Source: Ornithinibacillus bavariensis | Lineage (GTDB): Bacteria; Bacillota; Bacilli; Bacillales; Amphibacillaceae | Direction of reading: 5' to 3' | Assembly: GCF_018333235.1 (NCBI RefSeq) | Contig: NZ_BORP01000001.1 | Location: 434,001 to 498,000, forward strand | Length of the DNA: 64,000 bases | Part shown: positions 62,046-64,000 of the stretch, in pieces | Numbering within the stretch: the stretch's first letter is position 1 | Layout of the letters: every line of letters begins with the position of its first letter | Notes under the pieces: model-generated | Told to the model about the DNA's origin: nothing | Database searches by the model: none | Seen by the model: only the letters and a program-made list of their open reading frames with translations | Translations under genes and position numbers: made by a program

Positions 62046-63119
62046 TTGGAAGCATACCGTGTTAATCCAAAGAACGGACTAGAATTCGGTCTTTATACAT
62101 TAGGGGATCATATCGCTAACCCACATACAGGAGAAAGAATCTCAGCAAGACAACGAATAAATGAAATAATCGAATTGGCATCGTTAGCAGAGCAAGCTGG
62201 TATTGACTTTTTTAGTGTAGGAGAGAGCCATCAGGAGTATTTCACAACACAAGCACACACTGTTGTATTAAGTGCGATTGCTCAAGCAACGAAAAAAATT
62301 AAACTAGCCAGCTCTTCAACGATTATCAGTACACTGGATCCTGTTCGTGTTTATGAGGATTTTGCTACTATCGATTTAATTTCTAATGGTCGTACAGAGA
62401 TAGTTGCAGGTCGAGCATCAAGGGTCGGTGTATTTGAATTGCTAGGATATGATTTAAGAGATTATGAGGAATTATTTGAAGAAAAGTTTGAATTGCTACT
62501 CAAAATTAATGAGGAAGAAGTTGTCAATTGGAGTGGGGAATATCGAGCACCACTCAAAAATGCAAAAATACTTCCAAGACCAGTGAACGGATCCTTACCG
62601 ATATGGAGAGCCGTTGGTGGACCGCCTTCGAGTGCAATTAAGGCTGGTTATCGAGGTGTACCGATGTTTCTCGCTATGTTAGGTGGACCTGCCAATAGCT
62701 TTAAACACTCCATTGACGCATATAGGGAAGCCGCTAGACTGAACGGACATCAGCCAGATGAACTTCCAATAGCTACAGCAGGATTTTTCTATGCTGCTGA
62801 GACTACACAGCAAGCACAACGAGAAACATATGACTTTATTAATGAAGGTATGAAGCTAACCAATGGACGTGGATTTCCGAAGCAGCATTTTGCTCAAGGT
62901 GCACATCCTCATGATGTGATGAATATTGGTAGCCCTGAGCTAATTATTGAAAAGATTTTATATCAGCATGAGGTTTTCGGACATCAGCGATATATTGCAC
63001 AGATGGACTTTGGTGGAATTACTTTCGATAATTTAAAACGAAATATTGATCTAATTGGTGAGAAGATTTTACCAGTAATAAAGAAGTATACTCGGGAGAA
63101 ATCGGAGGGACAATCATGA
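62046..63119 (+). CDS. LLM-class flavin-dependent oxidoreductase
   Basis: A 357-residue luciferase-like TIM barrel. It starts LEFGLYTLGDH; the segments FFSVGESHQEYF, LASSSTIISTLDPVRVYEDFATIDLISNG and GRASRVG line the flavin site. Such enzymes use reduced FMN and oxygen on small organic compounds. The next gene, overlapping by 4 nt, encodes an FMN reductase that could supply the flavin. The TTG at 62046 is favoured by GAAGGG 7 nt upstream; GTG 62019 lacks a site. Confidence 0.88.
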   Translation: MEAYRVNPKNGLEFGLYTLGDHIANPHTGERISARQRINEIIELASLAEQAGIDFFSVGESHQEYFTTQAHTVVLSAIAQATKKIKLASSSTIISTLDPVRVYEDFATIDLISNGRTEIVAGRASRVGVFELLGYDLRDYEELFEEKFELLLKINEEEVVNWSGEYRAPLKNAKILPRPVNGSLPIWRAVGGPPSSAIKAGYRGVPMFLAMLGGPANSFKHSIDAYREAARLNGHQPDELPIATAGFFYAAETTQQAQRETYDFINEGMKLTNGRGFPKQHFAQGAHPHDVMNIGSPELIIEKILYQHEVFGHQRYIAQMDFGGITFDNLKRNIDLIGEKILPVIKKYTREKSEGQS

Positions 63120-63682
63120 AAATAGTAGGCTTATCCGGGTCTATTGTTGGTTCAAAAACAAGAACGGCAATGGAACATACAATAAAGATTTTAGCAGAAA
63201 AAAATCCGGATATGGAGATTACATTAATTGATTTAGCAGATTATGATATACAGTTTAGTGATGGCCGAAATTATTTAGAATATGAAGGAGATACTGGATT
63301 TGTTTCTAAGGTGTTGATGGAAGCGGATGCAATTATAATTGGTACACCTGTTTTTCAAGCTTCTATCCCAGCAACATTGAAGAACATTTTTGATTTATTA
63401 CCTGAACGTGCGTTCATGGATAAAGTGGTTGGAATAATTATTACTGCTGGTTCGGCTAAGCATTATTTGGTTGCTGAGCAACAATTAAAGCCAATCCTAT
63501 CGTATATGAAAGCAAATCTTGTTCAGTCCTATGTTTTTATTGAAGATCAGGATTTTTATCGTAAGGAAATTACAAATGATGATGTATTATTTCGACTAGA
63601 ACGTTTAGTTGATGATCTTATTTTATTAGTCAAGACATACCAGTCCATGCAAGAGACGAGAGAGGCAGAATATGGATTTTAA
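63116..63682 (+). CDS. NADPH-dependent FMN reductase
   Basis: A 188-residue flavodoxin-like reductase. The FMN phosphate loop is LSGSIVGSKTR (5-15), and GTPVFQASIPATLKNIFDLLP is the conserved helix of the SsuE/MsuE type. It is translationally coupled to the LLM oxidoreductase (ATGA overlap), indicating a two-component monooxygenase. Confidence 0.9.
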   Translation: MKIVGLSGSIVGSKTRTAMEHTIKILAEKNPDMEITLIDLADYDIQFSDGRNYLEYEGDTGFVSKVLMEADAIIIGTPVFQASIPATLKNIFDLLPERAFMDKVVGIIITAGSAKHYLVAEQQLKPILSYMKANLVQSYVFIEDQDFYRKEITNDDVLFRLERLVDDLILLVKTYQSMQETREAEYGF

Positions 63683-63713
63683 AAGAATCTGGTGTTGAAA
63701 CCAGATTCTTTCT
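63682..63713 (+). terminator. Terminator after the FMN reductase
   Basis: AAAGAATCTGGT and ACCAGATTCTTT form a 12-bp stem with a 6-nt loop. Confidence 0.85.
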
Positions 63714-63812
63714 TAATATATTTAAAATAGTACTGTACTTTTTACATTTGCTAGGATTATAATTATCATATTCTTTTGAACAAAATAGGAAAAGAAAAGA
63801 AGCGTGTATATT

Positions 63813-64000
63813 GTGAGAAGTACAAAATTAAATATGAAGCAACAACTCACTTCGTTAATGAGTAAGCACTTATCAGGGAAATCGATGAGTTATAAAGAAA
63901 TTATAACCATCTTTATCCCTATTTTTGTTGATCAAGCATTCTTAATATTTATGAGTATGCTTAATACAGCCATGATAAGTTCATCAGGGGTTGCGGCTGT
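63813..64000 (+). CDS. MATE family efflux transporter, N-terminal part (cut by window edge)
   Basis: Sixty-two codons are visible. After a basic N-terminus the first helix reads EIITIFIPIFVDQAFLIFMSMLNTAMISSSGVAA, matching helix 1 of MATE multidrug/cation antiporters. GTG 63813 or ATG 63834 may be the start; both have weak ribosome sites. Confidence 0.7.
   Translation, partial: MRSTKLNMKQQLTSLMSKHLSGKSMSYKEIITIFIPIFVDQAFLIFMSMLNTAMISSSGVAA

Overview
The window is about 64 kb of low-GC chromosome from a spore-forming member of the Bacillaceae. The best fit is the Oceanobacillus/Virgibacillus-like group, which is inferred from protein resemblance and not tested. Support comes from strong AGGAGG-type ribosome binding sites, many TTG and GTG starts, a T-box leader, and Bacillus-type families (HelD, YvdT/S/R-like, SleB-type hydrolase, SigM/YhdL, YfmM, DegV, YjzC, YpzI, RDD, DUF819). 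No rRNA, tRNA, insertion sequence, prophage or CRISPR array was recognised.

Layout. 1-5.1 kb: start of helD, a SLAP protein, OsmC, a TetR/paired-SMR efflux unit with a repeated operator, a LysM cell-wall hydrolase and a predicted bis-His membrane cytochrome. 5.2-16.4 kb: an AAA ATPase, T-box-controlled argS, a hemolysin III protein, a sigM-yhdL pair, a methyltransferase, an alkyltransferase-like protein, ABC-F YfmM, DegV, DinB and YjzC. 16.8-31.9 kb: a Tad/Flp (type IVc) pilus or secretion locus. 32-44.9 kb: MFS, a TipAS-type MerR regulator, an ABC exporter, PepSY, an ECF sigma factor, NUDIX, ArsR, SDR, CopZ-like and AlaX proteins, plus a 52-bp tandem repeat array. 45-51.9 kb: an orphan ZorA/ZorB-like stator pair, glycerate kinase, a VTT membrane protein, an N-terminally shortened FtsZ-like protein and several tiny genes. 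52-64 kb: an epimerase-like protein, proline iminopeptidase, a TetR/RND pair, DUF819, a second 52-bp array, a luciferase-like oxidoreductase with an FMN reductase, and the start of a MATE transporter.

The most notable region is the Tad locus. The core genes (CpaB, TadZ, TadA/CpaF, TadB, TadC, a Flp-like pilin, TadE, TadG-like) are interleaved with a VWA lipoprotein, a small lipoprotein, membrane proteins and two secreted proteins. Those two share a collinear Trp/Gly-rich N-terminal module directly after a 29-residue signal peptide. One carries a helical, glycine-rich, cationic C-terminus; the other carries a class-3 lipase domain. This looks like a modular N-terminal cassette with exchangeable C-termini, possibly exported or displayed with the Tad machine. 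That link is inference from gene context and the shared module.

Other points worth a second look are the orphan ZorAB-like pair with no Zorya effector, the FtsZ-like protein that keeps the T7 loop but has lost the GTP-binding half, and two arrays of a 52-bp repeat 24 kb apart.
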